Assembly (NCBI RefSeq): GCF_017873175.1
Contig: NZ_JAGGJW010000017.1
Location: 62,001-126,000 of the forward strand
From: Neorhizobium petrolearium
GTDB taxonomy: Bacteria > Pseudomonadota > Alphaproteobacteria > Rhizobiales > Rhizobiaceae
DNA length: 64,000 nt
Direction of reading: 5' to 3'
Both the position numbers and the translations under genes were made by a program. The stretch's first letter is position 1. Every line of letters begins with the position of its first letter. The notes beneath the pieces were generated by a model. It made no database searches. It was not told the DNA's origin and worked only from the letters and a program-made list of their open reading frames with translations. Positions 8,149 to 16,890 of the stretch are shown here, one piece after another.

Positions 8149-9354
8149 ATGGAACGTATCATCATCATAGGCGGCGGCTTGGCTGCAGTGACCGCGGCGA
8201 AAACGCTACGAACAGAAGGCTTCGAGGGCGCCGTCACGATCCTCTCGGAGGAACGGCACCTTCCTTATGACCGACCGCCGCTGTCGAAGGCGGTGCTTCA
8301 GGGTGCGGCGGACGCACAGAGCACCTGCCTGCTGAAAGCCGAGGTAGCGCAAAATCTCGCCATCGACCTTCAGATCAACCAACGCGCCGAAGCAATCGAC
8401 CGGGACGCGCAGGTTGTTCGGCTCTCTTCGAGCCAACGCCTGCCCTATGACCGCCTGCTGATCGCGACCGGTAGTCGCGCCCGCACGCTTGATGGCCCCT
8501 TCGAGGGCAAAGGCAATGTTTTCTATCTGCGCACCATTGATGATGCGGAGTGCTTGCGCGCGCAAATGGTGCCAGGAAAGCGCCTTTTGTCGATCGGCGC
8601 GGGTTGGATTGGTCTTGAAGTTGCGGCAACAGCCCGCAAAAGCGGGATGGAGGCAGTGGTCGTAGAACTCGCCGACCGACTCTGCGGTCGGAGTCTGCCA
8701 CCGGATGTCGGCGTCGCTTTGGCTGATGTCCACCGTAGCAATGGCACCGTGATCCACTTGAATACCTCGATCGTGACGGTAGGCGGAGAGGATCAGGTTG
8801 AAAGCGTGACGCTATCAAACGGGGAAATGCTGGCGGTCGACGTGGTCGTTATCGGGATCGGCGCGATAGCTAATGATGCCATTGCGAGGGAGGCTGGCCT
8901 TGAGACCGGCAATGGTGTCATCGTTGACGAATTTCTGCGTACGTCCGACCCGCTGATTTACGCGGCCGGTGATGTGGCGGCGATGCGTGTTGGCGATGGC
9001 CAGCCGACACGGATGGAATCCTGGGCCAATGCGCAGGACCAGGCCGCCGCCGCCGCACGAAACATGCTGGGGAAGAAGGAGCCCTATGCAATCAACACTT
9101 GGTTCTGGTCTGATCAATACGACCTCAACATCCAGATGATCGGGGATAACCAGCCAGAGGGGGGAACTATACTTGTGCGGAAGGGCGAAGGAAGGTCGTT
9201 CACGCGTTTCGCGGTCATCGGCGATGTGCTGGTAGGTGCCATCTGTTTCGGCGCGCCACGCGACATGGCGATCGTTCGCCGTCTCATCTCGAAGGGCTAC
9301 GCTGTCACGGACGATTCTCTGATCACAGCAACTGACCTGCGTAAACTGCTGTAA
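8149..9354 (+). CDS. FAD-dependent NAD(P)H:ferredoxin reductase (putidaredoxin-reductase type)
   Basis: A 401-residue reductase. The FAD Rossmann motif is at the N-terminus (IIIIGGGLAAVTAAKTLR), followed by LPYDRPPLSKAVL, the NAD-binding motif SIGAGWIGLEVAATA near residue 145, and the FAD motif YAAGDVA near residue 280. This is the standard order for reductases of class IIA/IIB dioxygenases and P450 systems. It should reduce the ferredoxin encoded at 4009. It follows the hairpin at 8089-8125 and precedes the OmpW gene. Confidence 0.85.
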   Translation: MERIIIIGGGLAAVTAAKTLRTEGFEGAVTILSEERHLPYDRPPLSKAVLQGAADAQSTCLLKAEVAQNLAIDLQINQRAEAIDRDAQVVRLSSSQRLPYDRLLIATGSRARTLDGPFEGKGNVFYLRTIDDAECLRAQMVPGKRLLSIGAGWIGLEVAATARKSGMEAVVVELADRLCGRSLPPDVGVALADVHRSNGTVIHLNTSIVTVGGEDQVESVTLSNGEMLAVDVVVIGIGAIANDAIAREAGLETGNGVIVDEFLRTSDPLIYAAGDVAAMRVGDGQPTRMESWANAQDQAAAAARNMLGKKEPYAINTWFWSDQYDLNIQMIGDNQPEGGTILVRKGEGRSFTRFAVIGDVLVGAICFGAPRDMAIVRRLISKGYAVTDDSLITATDLRKLL

Positions 9355-9430
9355 ACATAGAAGGCTACCCTACTACGCGAAGTGCGGGCGACAGTATCAA
9401 TAACAATTTGACACATCAGGGAGGAAAAAT

Positions 9431-10093
9431 ATGCGTCAAGTTTGTTTTACCGCTACAGTTGGAGCTTGTCTGGCTCTGGCGCAGACCAGTGATTCTCGGG
9501 CACAGGAAGCAGACCAAAACGGCTGGTATCTCCGGGGCGGACCCGTGGGGATATTCTTCAGCCCCGGAGCCGATCTGTCCGTCGGAGGTGCACCATTTCC
9601 GGGCGCCGATGTTTCGGTCGACGACAACTACTCGTTGAGCTTCGATGTCGGCTATCGCGTCAACGAGCAGATTTCCGCCACCTTCACATTCGGAATCCCA
9701 CCTACCGCAGAGATTCGCGGCGACGGATCCCTTGCTGGAGCATATCTCGGGGACGTGACTTACGCCCCTGCGATTCTTGCGCTCCAGTATCGGTTTCCCA
9801 CCGGGAATCCGATGTTCGAGCCCTATGTTGGCGCGGGTATCAATTACACTATGATACTGGACTCGAAAGCGCGCGATGTTGCCGGATTCGATGTGGATAA
9901 CGCTTGGGGCACCGTCCTTCAAGTTGGTTTCGAAAGCATGATTGATGAGCGATTGGGCGTATACTTCGACGTCAAGAAAATTTGGCTAGAAGCCGATGTC
10001 GGCGGCACATTGGGCGTTGGCGGGCCGGCGGCGGCAGGAAAGGCGACGCTCGATCCTCTGCTTGTCGGTACTGGTCTGATCTGGCGTTTCTGA
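9431..10093 (+). CDS. OmpW/AlkL-family outer-membrane protein
   Basis: A 220-residue precursor with a signal peptide (cleavage probably after SRAQ near residue 25). An 8-stranded beta-barrel pattern ends in the outer-membrane signature LIWRF with C-terminal phenylalanine. GGYxLRGG, YVGAGINYT and a terminal LLVGTGLIWRF are typical of OmpW. GGGAGGAAAAAT precedes the ATG. Family members such as AlkL, and the OmpW genes in naphthalene operons, carry hydrophobic substrates across the outer membrane, which fits the operon. Confidence 0.85.
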   Translation: MRQVCFTATVGACLALAQTSDSRAQEADQNGWYLRGGPVGIFFSPGADLSVGGAPFPGADVSVDDNYSLSFDVGYRVNEQISATFTFGIPPTAEIRGDGSLAGAYLGDVTYAPAILALQYRFPTGNPMFEPYVGAGINYTMILDSKARDVAGFDVDNAWGTVLQVGFESMIDERLGVYFDVKKIWLEADVGGTLGVGGPAAAGKATLDPLLVGTGLIWRF

Positions 10094-10158
10094 AACACGA
10101 CCTCCGGCACCAGTTTCAGGGTATCTGTGCCGCAACTCCATGTAAGGGAAATACTGTG

Positions 10159-10761
10159 ATGATGGAACTCTACTACATGCCGGCGGCCTGTTCGTTGGCT
10201 GCTCACATCAGTTGTCTGGAAGCGGGCTTACCCGTGACCTGCCGGATGGTTGTGATGGACCCGTCTGGGAACAAGGTCGAGGGTGAGGATTATACCAAGA
10301 TCAATCCACTCGGTCTGGTGCCGACGATCGTTGATGGCGAGACTAGGCTCTCTGAAGTCGCCGTGGTGCTGCAATACATTGCGGACAAGGCCGACGGGAA
10401 ACTCGGCAAAGTGACGGGAGAGGAGCGCTGGAAGCTTCTCGAAACCCTGAACTTCATCGCCACAGAGATTCACAAGTCGCTAGCGCCGCTGTTTCGTGCC
10501 GATCTGCCAGCCGAAGCCCGTCCCTTCTTCGAGAAAATGGCCACCGGCCGTTTGATCGAAGCGCAGAACCGCATCGGAGATGCCGGTTATCTGGTAGGCG
10601 ACAGTTTTACGGTGGCCGATGCCTATCTCTTCACGGTGCTCGGCTGGTGCAACTTCCTCAAGATGGATATGTCTCTATGGCCGAAGCTTGGCGAATACGC
10701 GCGGCGGATTGGTGGCCGACCGTCTGTCCAGCAGGCGCTTAAAGAAGAAGGGCTTGCATAA
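10159..10761 (+). CDS. Beta-class glutathione S-transferase
   Basis: A 200-residue GST starting MELYYMPAACSLAAHI, the beta-class N-terminus with the conserved cysteine (PAACS), then NPLGLVPTIVDG and SEVAVVLQYIAD of the glutathione site. TAAGGGA lies upstream, and tandem ATGs at 10159 and 10162 are both usable. GSTs of this class are frequent in aromatic operons (NagJ, BphK, PhnC) and could supply glutathione-dependent isomerisation or detoxification. The last gene of the aromatic operon; its stop abuts an IS21 remnant. Confidence 0.85.
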   Translation: MMELYYMPAACSLAAHISCLEAGLPVTCRMVVMDPSGNKVEGEDYTKINPLGLVPTIVDGETRLSEVAVVLQYIADKADGKLGKVTGEERWKLLETLNFIATEIHKSLAPLFRADLPAEARPFFEKMATGRLIEAQNRIGDAGYLVGDSFTVADAYLFTVLGWCNFLKMDMSLWPKLGEYARRIGGRPSVQQALKEEGLA

Positions 10762-10940
10762 CCTCTCGCCACTATCCAGCGCTCGACGTTCAGCACGACA
10801 CCTTCGACCTTGGCCTTGTCACGCGGTTTGCGGCTTCTGGTCGGTGGGACGGTCGTATGGTAATGTTCGGCCATTGCAGCGAAGGTGGCATTGAGCGTTG
10901 GTTCGAACCACAGTGCCTTGGCAACGCCCGCCTTCATCCC
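10761..10940 (-). pseudogene. IS21-family IstA transposase fragment
   Basis: The minus strand encodes 60 residues with LWFEPTLNATFAAMAEHY, SRKPRDKAKVE and VERWIVAR, the conserved core of IstA (compare xRPRDKAKVExxVxVVERWILAR). Neither the rest of IstA nor IstB is present. The fragment begins exactly at the end of the GST gene, so an IS21-type insertion or deletion defines the right edge of the aromatic module. Confidence 0.8.
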
Positions 10941-11305
10941 AAGTCTCCAGCGCTTGCCGAAGCCGTTCTGGCACGAATCAACGGTCAAGAATACCGGTAT
11001 TCAATGGGGTGTAGGCGGCGCGTACACTGGGCTGCCGTTTCCTGTTCCGTTAATATGTCGCCGCCGGTTACCGTATCGATCCGCACTGGAGTGGCATCGT
11101 GCAAGTCGCGCACGCATCGCATGCCAATCTCTGCGACGGTCCCAATGACGGTATGGCACGCGCCGGGGTTCAGGTCGGCTATAAATTTTGACGATACATT
11201 CATTGGCAGTGGGTGTCATTACCAAAACTCTGTGCACGTGCGATTGGCGCGCAGCACACGCTCTCGCCTTGCATTGTGCCGCCGGCGCGCCATAGAAGTA
11301 TCGAC
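10941..11305. other. Intergenic stretch without a recognised gene
   Basis: 365 bp between the IS21 remnant and the glycosyltransferase gene. A 72-codon minus-strand frame (10985-11203) is open but shows no domain I recognise. Probably scar sequence. Confidence 0.4.
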
Positions 11306-12577
11306 ATGAATATAGCGATGTTTACCAATACCTACACGCCGCATATTGGTGGGGTCGCCCGCAGCGTGTCGGGCTTGGCGGAGGAACTGCGGGCGCGAGG
11401 TCACTCGGTCCTCGTCGTCGCGCCGGAATTCCCCGACATGCCGGAAAACGAGGTGGGCGTGATCCGGATGCCGGCGATCCAGCGCTTCGCGGGCAGCGAC
11501 TTTTCCGCTCCCGTCCCGATTACCCTGACCCTTGCCGGAAAGCTGGACGAGTTCAGGCCCGATATCATCCACGCCCACCATCCGTTCCTGCTCGGAGATA
11601 CCGCACTTCGCATCTCGGCATCTCGCAACCTGCCGGTCGCCTTTACGTACCACACGCGATACGAACTCTACGGCCACTATGTCGCGCAGGATTCGCCGGC
11701 CCTGGAACGGCTGGTACTCAGCCTCGCCCTCGGCTATTGCGACCTCTGCGACGCCATCATCGCCCCGAGCGAGAGCATCAAGGTTTTCCTGAACGAGCAT
11801 GGAGTCGCCGCGACCGTCACCGTTATCCCGACGGGGATAGAAGCGTCCCGTTTCGACCATGGTAACGGCAAGCGCATCAGGGCCGAACTCGGCATCGGGC
11901 CGGATGCCTTCGTCGTTGGGCATGTCGGGCGTCTGGCACGGGAAAAGAACCTCGGCTATCTTACGGACGCCATCGGCCTGTTCCTTGCTGCTCATGACGG
12001 CGCTCATTTTCTGGTTGCGGGCGGTGGCGACATGCAGGAGCCCATGCGGGATGCTTTCGCGCGTTCCGGGCTTGCCGACCGGGTTCACCTGCTGGGGCCG
12101 GTCGAAGGCGAACGATTGTCCGACGTTTACGCCGCGATGGACGTCTTTGCCTTCTCGTCCCATTCCGAGACCCAAGGACTGGTGCTGGCCGAGGCGATGA
12201 CGGCCGGGGTGCCGGTGGTGGCGTTGGAGGCGCCCGGCGCTCGGGAGGTTGTCGTGGATGGAAGCAATGGCCGGCTCTTGCCTGCGGACGCATCAGCCGC
12301 TCGGTTCGCAGAGGCGGTCGGATGGGTCGCAGAGCTCTCGGTGGCGGACAGAGCACCCCTGATCCAGGTGGCGCGCACGACCGCGGCGACCTATTCGCGC
12401 CCTGAAGCTGCCCGCCGGACGTTGCGCCTGTATGAAACCCTGTTGGACGGGCATCGCGAGGTGAGGTCATTGGATGATAGTCCGTGGGCGGCTGCGAGGC
12501 GCGCCCTGGCAACGGAATGGGACATTCTGCGCAATATCGCGAGCGCCGTCGGTGGCGCGGCGATCGGCGGTAAGTAG
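11306..12577 (+). CDS. GT4-family glycosyltransferase
   Basis: A 423-residue GT-B fold enzyme. The N-terminal domain starts MNIAMFTNTYTPHIGGVARSV (donor-independent acceptor domain). VGHVGRLAREKNL lies at the hinge. The GT4 E-x7-E signature is in HSETQGLVLAEAMTAGVPVV. Relatives transfer hexose from UDP- or GDP-sugar to lipids or glycans, for example diacylglycerol glycosyltransferases. The acceptor cannot be read from sequence. The ORF is open from 11213, but ATG at 11306 gives the family N-terminus. It stands alone between IS remnants and a thiE fragment. Confidence 0.8.
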   Translation: MNIAMFTNTYTPHIGGVARSVSGLAEELRARGHSVLVVAPEFPDMPENEVGVIRMPAIQRFAGSDFSAPVPITLTLAGKLDEFRPDIIHAHHPFLLGDTALRISASRNLPVAFTYHTRYELYGHYVAQDSPALERLVLSLALGYCDLCDAIIAPSESIKVFLNEHGVAATVTVIPTGIEASRFDHGNGKRIRAELGIGPDAFVVGHVGRLAREKNLGYLTDAIGLFLAAHDGAHFLVAGGGDMQEPMRDAFARSGLADRVHLLGPVEGERLSDVYAAMDVFAFSSHSETQGLVLAEAMTAGVPVVALEAPGAREVVVDGSNGRLLPADASAARFAEAVGWVAELSVADRAPLIQVARTTAATYSRPEAARRTLRLYETLLDGHREVRSLDDSPWAAARRALATEWDILRNIASAVGGAAIGGK

Positions 12578-12609
12578 AAGGCCCTGCAGCAGAGCCTCAA
12601 AAGATAGAT

Positions 12610-12855
12610 TTGAGGCTAGCGGCCCGTCCGGATTATGTCGCGCTCGGTCCGATCTATCCAACCCGGCTCAAGGTTATGTCCTGGGCACCGCAGGGCCTTG
12701 CGTGCCTCAGCGTCTGGAGGGCTCGCATTGGCTCACTGCCCCTCGCTGCCATTGGCGGGCTAAATGTGGAGCGCATCGCCGGAGCCTTTGAACACGCCGC
12801 CGCCAGCGCTGCAGGCGTCACGGATGTCATATTGAACGCAAGCCCGAAACAAGAA
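12610..12855 (+). pseudogene. thiE: Thiamine-phosphate synthase (ThiE) fragment
   Basis: Residues RPDYVALGPIYPT, WAPQGL and LPLAAIGGLNVERIAG followed by VTDVILNASP match the C-terminal half of ThiE, where GPIYPT and the AIGGI/L phosphate-binding loop are diagnostic. The N-terminal half is missing and the frame then runs into unrelated sequence. It is a truncated relic, so thiamine synthesis would depend on another copy. Confidence 0.75.
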
Positions 12856-13335
12856 CGTGCGATGGCTTCAGGCTACCGAGGTCTATCGGTCCGGGGAATC
12901 GACATAACATCCACCTACGGTGTGGACCGCAGGATATGTTGCCGGATAGTCCAGCACGATGGTTGGCTACAAGGGGAGGCTCGGAGACCCTGCCCATTAG
13001 TCGCATCAGCAGAGGCACGGGCTCGTGAGTGACCCGAAGACCGCGCGGATCGCGCTTGCGCATTGTCCTTGCAACACCGCTCGCCATAGGGTCGACGCGG
13101 TCGGGCGTGTGCAAGCCTGCGTGAAAGTGATTGCGCTTCGGCACTGATCCGAGTTGTGCTTGAGGGTGTTGACGGCGGCGATAATCGCCTGTTCGCGCTC
13201 GGCCGTGGCAATGCACGCACCAACCGATGCGAAGCCAGAAAAGGTGGCTCATGCGGGCCGCCTCCGGCCATTCGTTCCCCTAGCACCATTGTCCGTCGGC
13301 GGTTAAACAGGAGACAGTCTGGAGGGCAGATTCAA
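12856..13335. other. Intergenic stretch without a recognised gene
   Basis: 480 bp between the thiE relic and the IclR gene. Open frames occur on both strands (including 12915-13289 minus) but none contains a domain I recognise. Likely rearranged DNA plus the IclR promoter. Confidence 0.4.
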
Positions 13336-14124
13336 ATGGTAGAGACGGTTGACATAGGCATTGACGAAAAGGATGCGCGCGCTCCACGCAGCCAGACCTT
13401 AGTGCGTGGGCTCGAGATTCTTGATGCGGCGGCCGACCAACCACGCACCATCGCAGAAATAGCATCGATGACGGGGCTCACCTACAGCACGGTGCATCGA
13501 ATCGTGTCAGTGCTGCTGGAGCAACGCTATCTCAAGGCCGAGAACCCGCGCGAGTTCGCCCTCGGCCCGCGGCTGATCGAACTCGGCTTCGCCGCCTATT
13601 CCCAGACCGATCTGGTGCGCGTCGCACGTCACTGGCTCGAGGATCTGTCGCGCGAGACGCGCGACACGGTGCATCTGGCGCAGCTCGACGGCTGGGAAGT
13701 CGCCTATCTCGACAAGCTGCGCGGGACCCGCCCGGTCGAGATCAGTTCGCGGATCGGCGGACGCAAGCCTGTCATCTCCACCGGCGTCGGCAAGGCGCTG
13801 ATGCTCGATGAATCCCAGGCGACATTGTCGCGGCTCTATCAGCGCGATCATCATCTGCTGCCCGGCGACATGACGGAAGCTGACTGGCTGGCGCTGATGG
13901 CGAAATATCGCCTCGGCGGCTATTCCTATGATCTGGGCGAGGACGAGCCCTCGATCCGTTGCGTGGCCGCCCCGATCCGTGATGCCACCGGGCGGATCAT
14001 CGCCGCGATCTCGGTTTCCTCGACGCTGGAATACATGTCGCCCGAGCGGATGCGCGATCTTGTGCCGGAAGTGCAGCGCGTGGCCCGGGCGATCTCCGCC
14101 GATCTCGGTGCACGGTCGCGCTGA
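13336..14124 (+). CDS. IclR-family transcriptional regulator
   Basis: 262 residues: winged HTH (TLVRGLEILDAAAD ... TIAEIASMTGLTYSTVHRIVSVL) followed by the IclR effector domain (SSRIGGRKPVISTGVGKALM, IRCVAAPIRDATGRIIAAISVS). The frame is open from 13156, but GGAGGG at 13321 precedes the ATG at 13336, which gives the normal family length. It is convergent with the FAD oxidase gene and next to the TRAP/aldolase operon. It probably controls both through the divergent promoter region at 15571-15786. Confidence 0.85.
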   Translation: MVETVDIGIDEKDARAPRSQTLVRGLEILDAAADQPRTIAEIASMTGLTYSTVHRIVSVLLEQRYLKAENPREFALGPRLIELGFAAYSQTDLVRVARHWLEDLSRETRDTVHLAQLDGWEVAYLDKLRGTRPVEISSRIGGRKPVISTGVGKALMLDESQATLSRLYQRDHHLLPGDMTEADWLALMAKYRLGGYSYDLGEDEPSIRCVAAPIRDATGRIIAAISVSSTLEYMSPERMRDLVPEVQRVARAISADLGARSR

Positions 14125-14172
14125 CCCGACGAACGGTTCTGCCTGACGCCCCAGCTTTCCGGATGGGTCGGT

Positions 14173-15570
14173 TCAGAGAACCTTGCCCGGATTGAGGATG
14201 CCCTTGGGATCAAGACTCCTCTTCAGGTGGCGCAGCATCGCCAACTCGCTTTCCGAGCGGCTATAGGCGAGCCAGGGCTTCTTGTGCAGCCCAATGCCGT
14301 GCTCGGCGGAAACCGAACCGCCATAGGTGCGGATGATTTCGTATACCGTCTTCTCGATGCCATGGCCGGTCGGATCCACGTCGGTGATGGGGCCGGCAAC
14401 CAGGTGGATATTGCTGTCGCCGGCGTGGCCGAAGAAGATCAGCTGCAGTGCTGGGAAGGCCGCTTCCAGTGCGGCACGGATTTCGTCGACGCATTCACCG
14501 ATGCGGGCAAGCGGAAGCGAGACGTCGAAATTGATCGTCGGCGCCCTACGGGACAGGATCTCGGCAACGCCGTCGCGCAGCGACCAGAATGCCTCGACCT
14601 CGCGCTGCGACTGCGCCACGGCGGCGTCGATCACAAGCTCGGCTTCGAAGGCCGTCTCCAGCATCGCCTCGAAACCCGGTCGTTCGGCATCGGCATTGGC
14701 GCCCTGCATCTCGATCAGGGCATAGAGGGCATGGTCGGGTGCGACCGGCGCCCGCTGTCCCGTTTCTGCGAGAACGGCACGATAGTAGTCGTTCCACATC
14801 AGCTCAAAGGCGGTCACCCGGCAGGACAGTTCGCGCTGCGCATGGCGCAGCAGTCCCGCCGCGGCCTCGAAATCGGCAACCGCCACCAACGCGGCATTGG
14901 CGCCGCCGACGCCCGGATGAAGCTTGAGCACGGCGCGGGTTATCACGCCCAGCGTGCCTTCCGAGCCGATAAAGAGATGCTTCAGGTCCAGCGCCGCATT
15001 GTTTTTCGGCATTCGGTTCATCATCGGCAGGATTGTGCCGTCAGCGAGCACGACCTCCAGCCCCAGGACCAGTTCGCGCGTCATGCCATAGCGTATGACG
15101 CGGTTGCCGCCGGCATTGGTGGCGATATTGCCGCCGATCTGGCAGGAGCCGCGCGCGCCGAGATCGAGCGGAAAGGATAAGCCCGCGTCAAGGGCCGCCT
15201 CCTGAATGCGCTGCAGGATGCAGCCCGCGCCGACGACCATCAAGCCGGAGGCGACATCGATTTCCTCGATGCGATCCAGTCCGGCAAGCGAGAGCAGCAC
15301 GGCCCCTTCGGAAGGAACCGCGCCGCCGGCAAGCCCCGAGCGGCCACCCTGCGGCACAACAGGCGTGTCGTAGCCATGGCAGAGCCGCATGACCGCGGCC
15401 ACAGCATCGGTATGGCGCGGCGTCACCAGCGCAAGCGGCGTTCCGCCGAGTTCGTCGCTCCAATCGCGTAAGGCCACGTCGGGGATGTCATTGCCAACCT
15501 TCAGTTGGCTTGCCCCCACCACTCGTTCCAGCGCGGTGACGAGGCCTGCCGTTGATCTCTCGCGTTGCAT
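14173..15570 (-). CDS. FAD-linked 2-hydroxyacid oxidase/dehydrogenase (GlcD/D-LDH family)
   Basis: A 465-residue FAD-binding type 4 (VAO/PCMH) protein. The FAD loop VVPQGGRSGLAGGAVP is near residue 70, and GSCQIGGNIATNAGGNRVIRYG near 140. The C-terminal FAD-oxidase domain ends with FFGHAGDSNIHLV, SAEHGIGLHKK and LDPKGILNPGKVL. It is the GlcD, D-lactate or D-2-hydroxyglutarate dehydrogenase group, which oxidises 2-hydroxyacids to 2-oxoacids. GGGAGGGACCC lies directly before the ATG at 15570; an alternative ATG is at 15600. Divergent from the TRAP genes, it probably oxidises the imported acid to the substrate of the aldolase at 19591. Confidence 0.85.
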   Translation of the reverse strand: MQRERSTAGLVTALERVVGASQLKVGNDIPDVALRDWSDELGGTPLALVTPRHTDAVAAVMRLCHGYDTPVVPQGGRSGLAGGAVPSEGAVLLSLAGLDRIEEIDVASGLMVVGAGCILQRIQEAALDAGLSFPLDLGARGSCQIGGNIATNAGGNRVIRYGMTRELVLGLEVVLADGTILPMMNRMPKNNAALDLKHLFIGSEGTLGVITRAVLKLHPGVGGANAALVAVADFEAAAGLLRHAQRELSCRVTAFELMWNDYYRAVLAETGQRAPVAPDHALYALIEMQGANADAERPGFEAMLETAFEAELVIDAAVAQSQREVEAFWSLRDGVAEILSRRAPTINFDVSLPLARIGECVDEIRAALEAAFPALQLIFFGHAGDSNIHLVAGPITDVDPTGHGIEKTVYEIIRTYGGSVSAEHGIGLHKKPWLAYSRSESELAMLRHLKRSLDPKGILNPGKVL

Positions 15571-15613
15571 GGGTCCCTCCCAGTCTATCCGTTCGCTCAT
15601 CTCTCGCGCCAAA

Positions 15614-15671
15614 TTGCACATATTGCAAATTGATTTTACTATTTGACAACGATTTGCGCCTCTGATTATTT
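15614..15671 (+). promoter_or_regulatory. Divergent control region: TTGCA-N5-TGCAA dyad and sigma70-like promoter for dctP
   Basis: TTGCA (15614-15618) and TGCAA (15624-15628) form an inverted repeat in the gap between the oxidase and dctP genes. TTGACA (15643-15648) and TTATTT (15666-15671) are 17 bp apart and would start the TRAP operon. The dyad is a good candidate for the IclR operator, which would place the regulator just upstream of the -35 box. Confidence 0.5.
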
Positions 15672-15786
15672 CAGCCGCGCTGGGGGAGGAGCGGAGGCAC
15701 CCGCCTTGCGCTCGGGTCCACGACAAAGCCCGCCAGGAGCCAGAACGAAGACCGGCAACGGTTTTTGCATCACAGGGAGGACAGAC

Positions 15787-16791
15787 ATGTCTCTTACAAA
15801 AGCCGCGCACACGCTGCGCGCAGGTTTCGTTGCCGCATTCGCATCGGCCGCGCTTTTCAGCACCACCGCAGTCGCCGAGCCGGAAATCACCTTCCGCGCC
15901 GCCCATTCCTCGACGCCGTCGTCGACCGGCCACAAGGCGTTCGAATTCCTCGACAAGGAGCTGCGCGAGAAGTCGGGCGGCCGCATCGGCCTCGAAATCT
16001 TCCCGAACTCGCAGCTCGGCGGCGAGCGCGAACTGGTTGAGAACATCCAGTTCGGCAATGTGGACCTGACCTTCGTCTCCTCGGCGCCGGTCGCATCCTT
16101 CGCACCGCAGTTCTTCGCTTTCGACGTGCCTTTCCTGTTCAAGGATCGCGGGCAGGCCTACAAGGTGCTCGACGGCGACGTCGGCAAGGAAATCCTCGGC
16201 TCGCTGAACGACAAGGGCATGGTTGGTCTCGCCTATTGGGAAAACGGCTTCCGCCAGCTGACCAACAACAAGAAGGAAATCCGCTCTCCGGACGACCTCG
16301 CCGGCTTGAAAATGCGCACCATGGAAAATGAGGTGCACATCGCAGCCTGGCGTGCCGAAGGCGCAAACCCGGCGCCGCTCGCCTTCAATGAGCTGTTCAC
16401 CGCGCTCCAGCAGGGCACCTTCGATGCGCAGGAAGGCCCGATCAATCTCTTCTACGACATGAAGTTCAACGAGGTGCAGAAGTTCATCTCGAAGACCAAC
16501 CACATCTATTCGCCGTGGCCGCTCCTTGCCAATCCAGACAAGCTCGCGAGCCTCAGCGATGAGGACCGCACAATCTTTGACGAAGCCGTCAAGGCCGCCA
16601 CTGATTACCAGCGCGGCCTTGCCAAGGAAGCGGACGACAAGGCCGAAGCGGCCATGACCGACGTGACCTTCACCACGCTCACCCCGGAAGAGCTCAAGGC
16701 CTTCTCCGACAAAGTCGTGCCGATCGTCGATCTGGTCAAGCAGAAGGCCGGCGCGGATCTCGTTGACCGCCTGCTGGCTGCCGCCAAGTAA
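15787..16791 (+). CDS. dctP: TRAP transporter periplasmic substrate-binding protein (DctP family)
   Basis: 334 residues with a clear signal peptide (cleavage likely after TTAVA, near residue 31), then a DctP fold: FRAAHSSTPSSTGHKAFEFL, RIGLEIFPNSQLGGERELVE, the signature ADLAGLKMRT-like segment PDDLAGLKMRTMENEVH, and FNELFTALQQGTFDAQEGP. The arginine in LKMR normally binds the ligand carboxylate. GGGAGG precedes the ATG. The ligand is unknown; the downstream enzymes point to a short hydroxy-carboxylate. A strong hairpin follows the gene. Confidence 0.9.
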   Translation: MSLTKAAHTLRAGFVAAFASAALFSTTAVAEPEITFRAAHSSTPSSTGHKAFEFLDKELREKSGGRIGLEIFPNSQLGGERELVENIQFGNVDLTFVSSAPVASFAPQFFAFDVPFLFKDRGQAYKVLDGDVGKEILGSLNDKGMVGLAYWENGFRQLTNNKKEIRSPDDLAGLKMRTMENEVHIAAWRAEGANPAPLAFNELFTALQQGTFDAQEGPINLFYDMKFNEVQKFISKTNHIYSPWPLLANPDKLASLSDEDRTIFDEAVKAATDYQRGLAKEADDKAEAAMTDVTFTTLTPEELKAFSDKVVPIVDLVKQKAGADLVDRLLAAAK

Positions 16792-16804
16792 GCATCACTT
16801 CCTG

Positions 16805-16842
16805 GGGCCCGGCGCAAAAGCCGCCGGGCCCTTTGCCTTTTT
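16805..16842 (+). terminator. Strong hairpin with T-rich tail between dctP and dctQ
   Basis: GGGCCCGGCG (16805-16814) pairs with CGCCGGGCCC (16822-16831) around a 7-nt loop, followed by TTTGCCTTTTT. It lies inside the operon, so it probably works as a partial terminator that gives more binding protein than membrane subunits. Confidence 0.75.
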
Positions 16843-16890
16843 CATTGAACTGGCGCGAGCGGGTGCACCCGTGTTGCGCGGGAGGAGTTC

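Noticed and set aside
14173..16503. 776-codon minus-strand frame including the FAD oxidase
   Set aside because: Only the part from 15570 (or 15600) down is the oxidase; the N-terminal 300 codons are antisense to dctP and have no homology.
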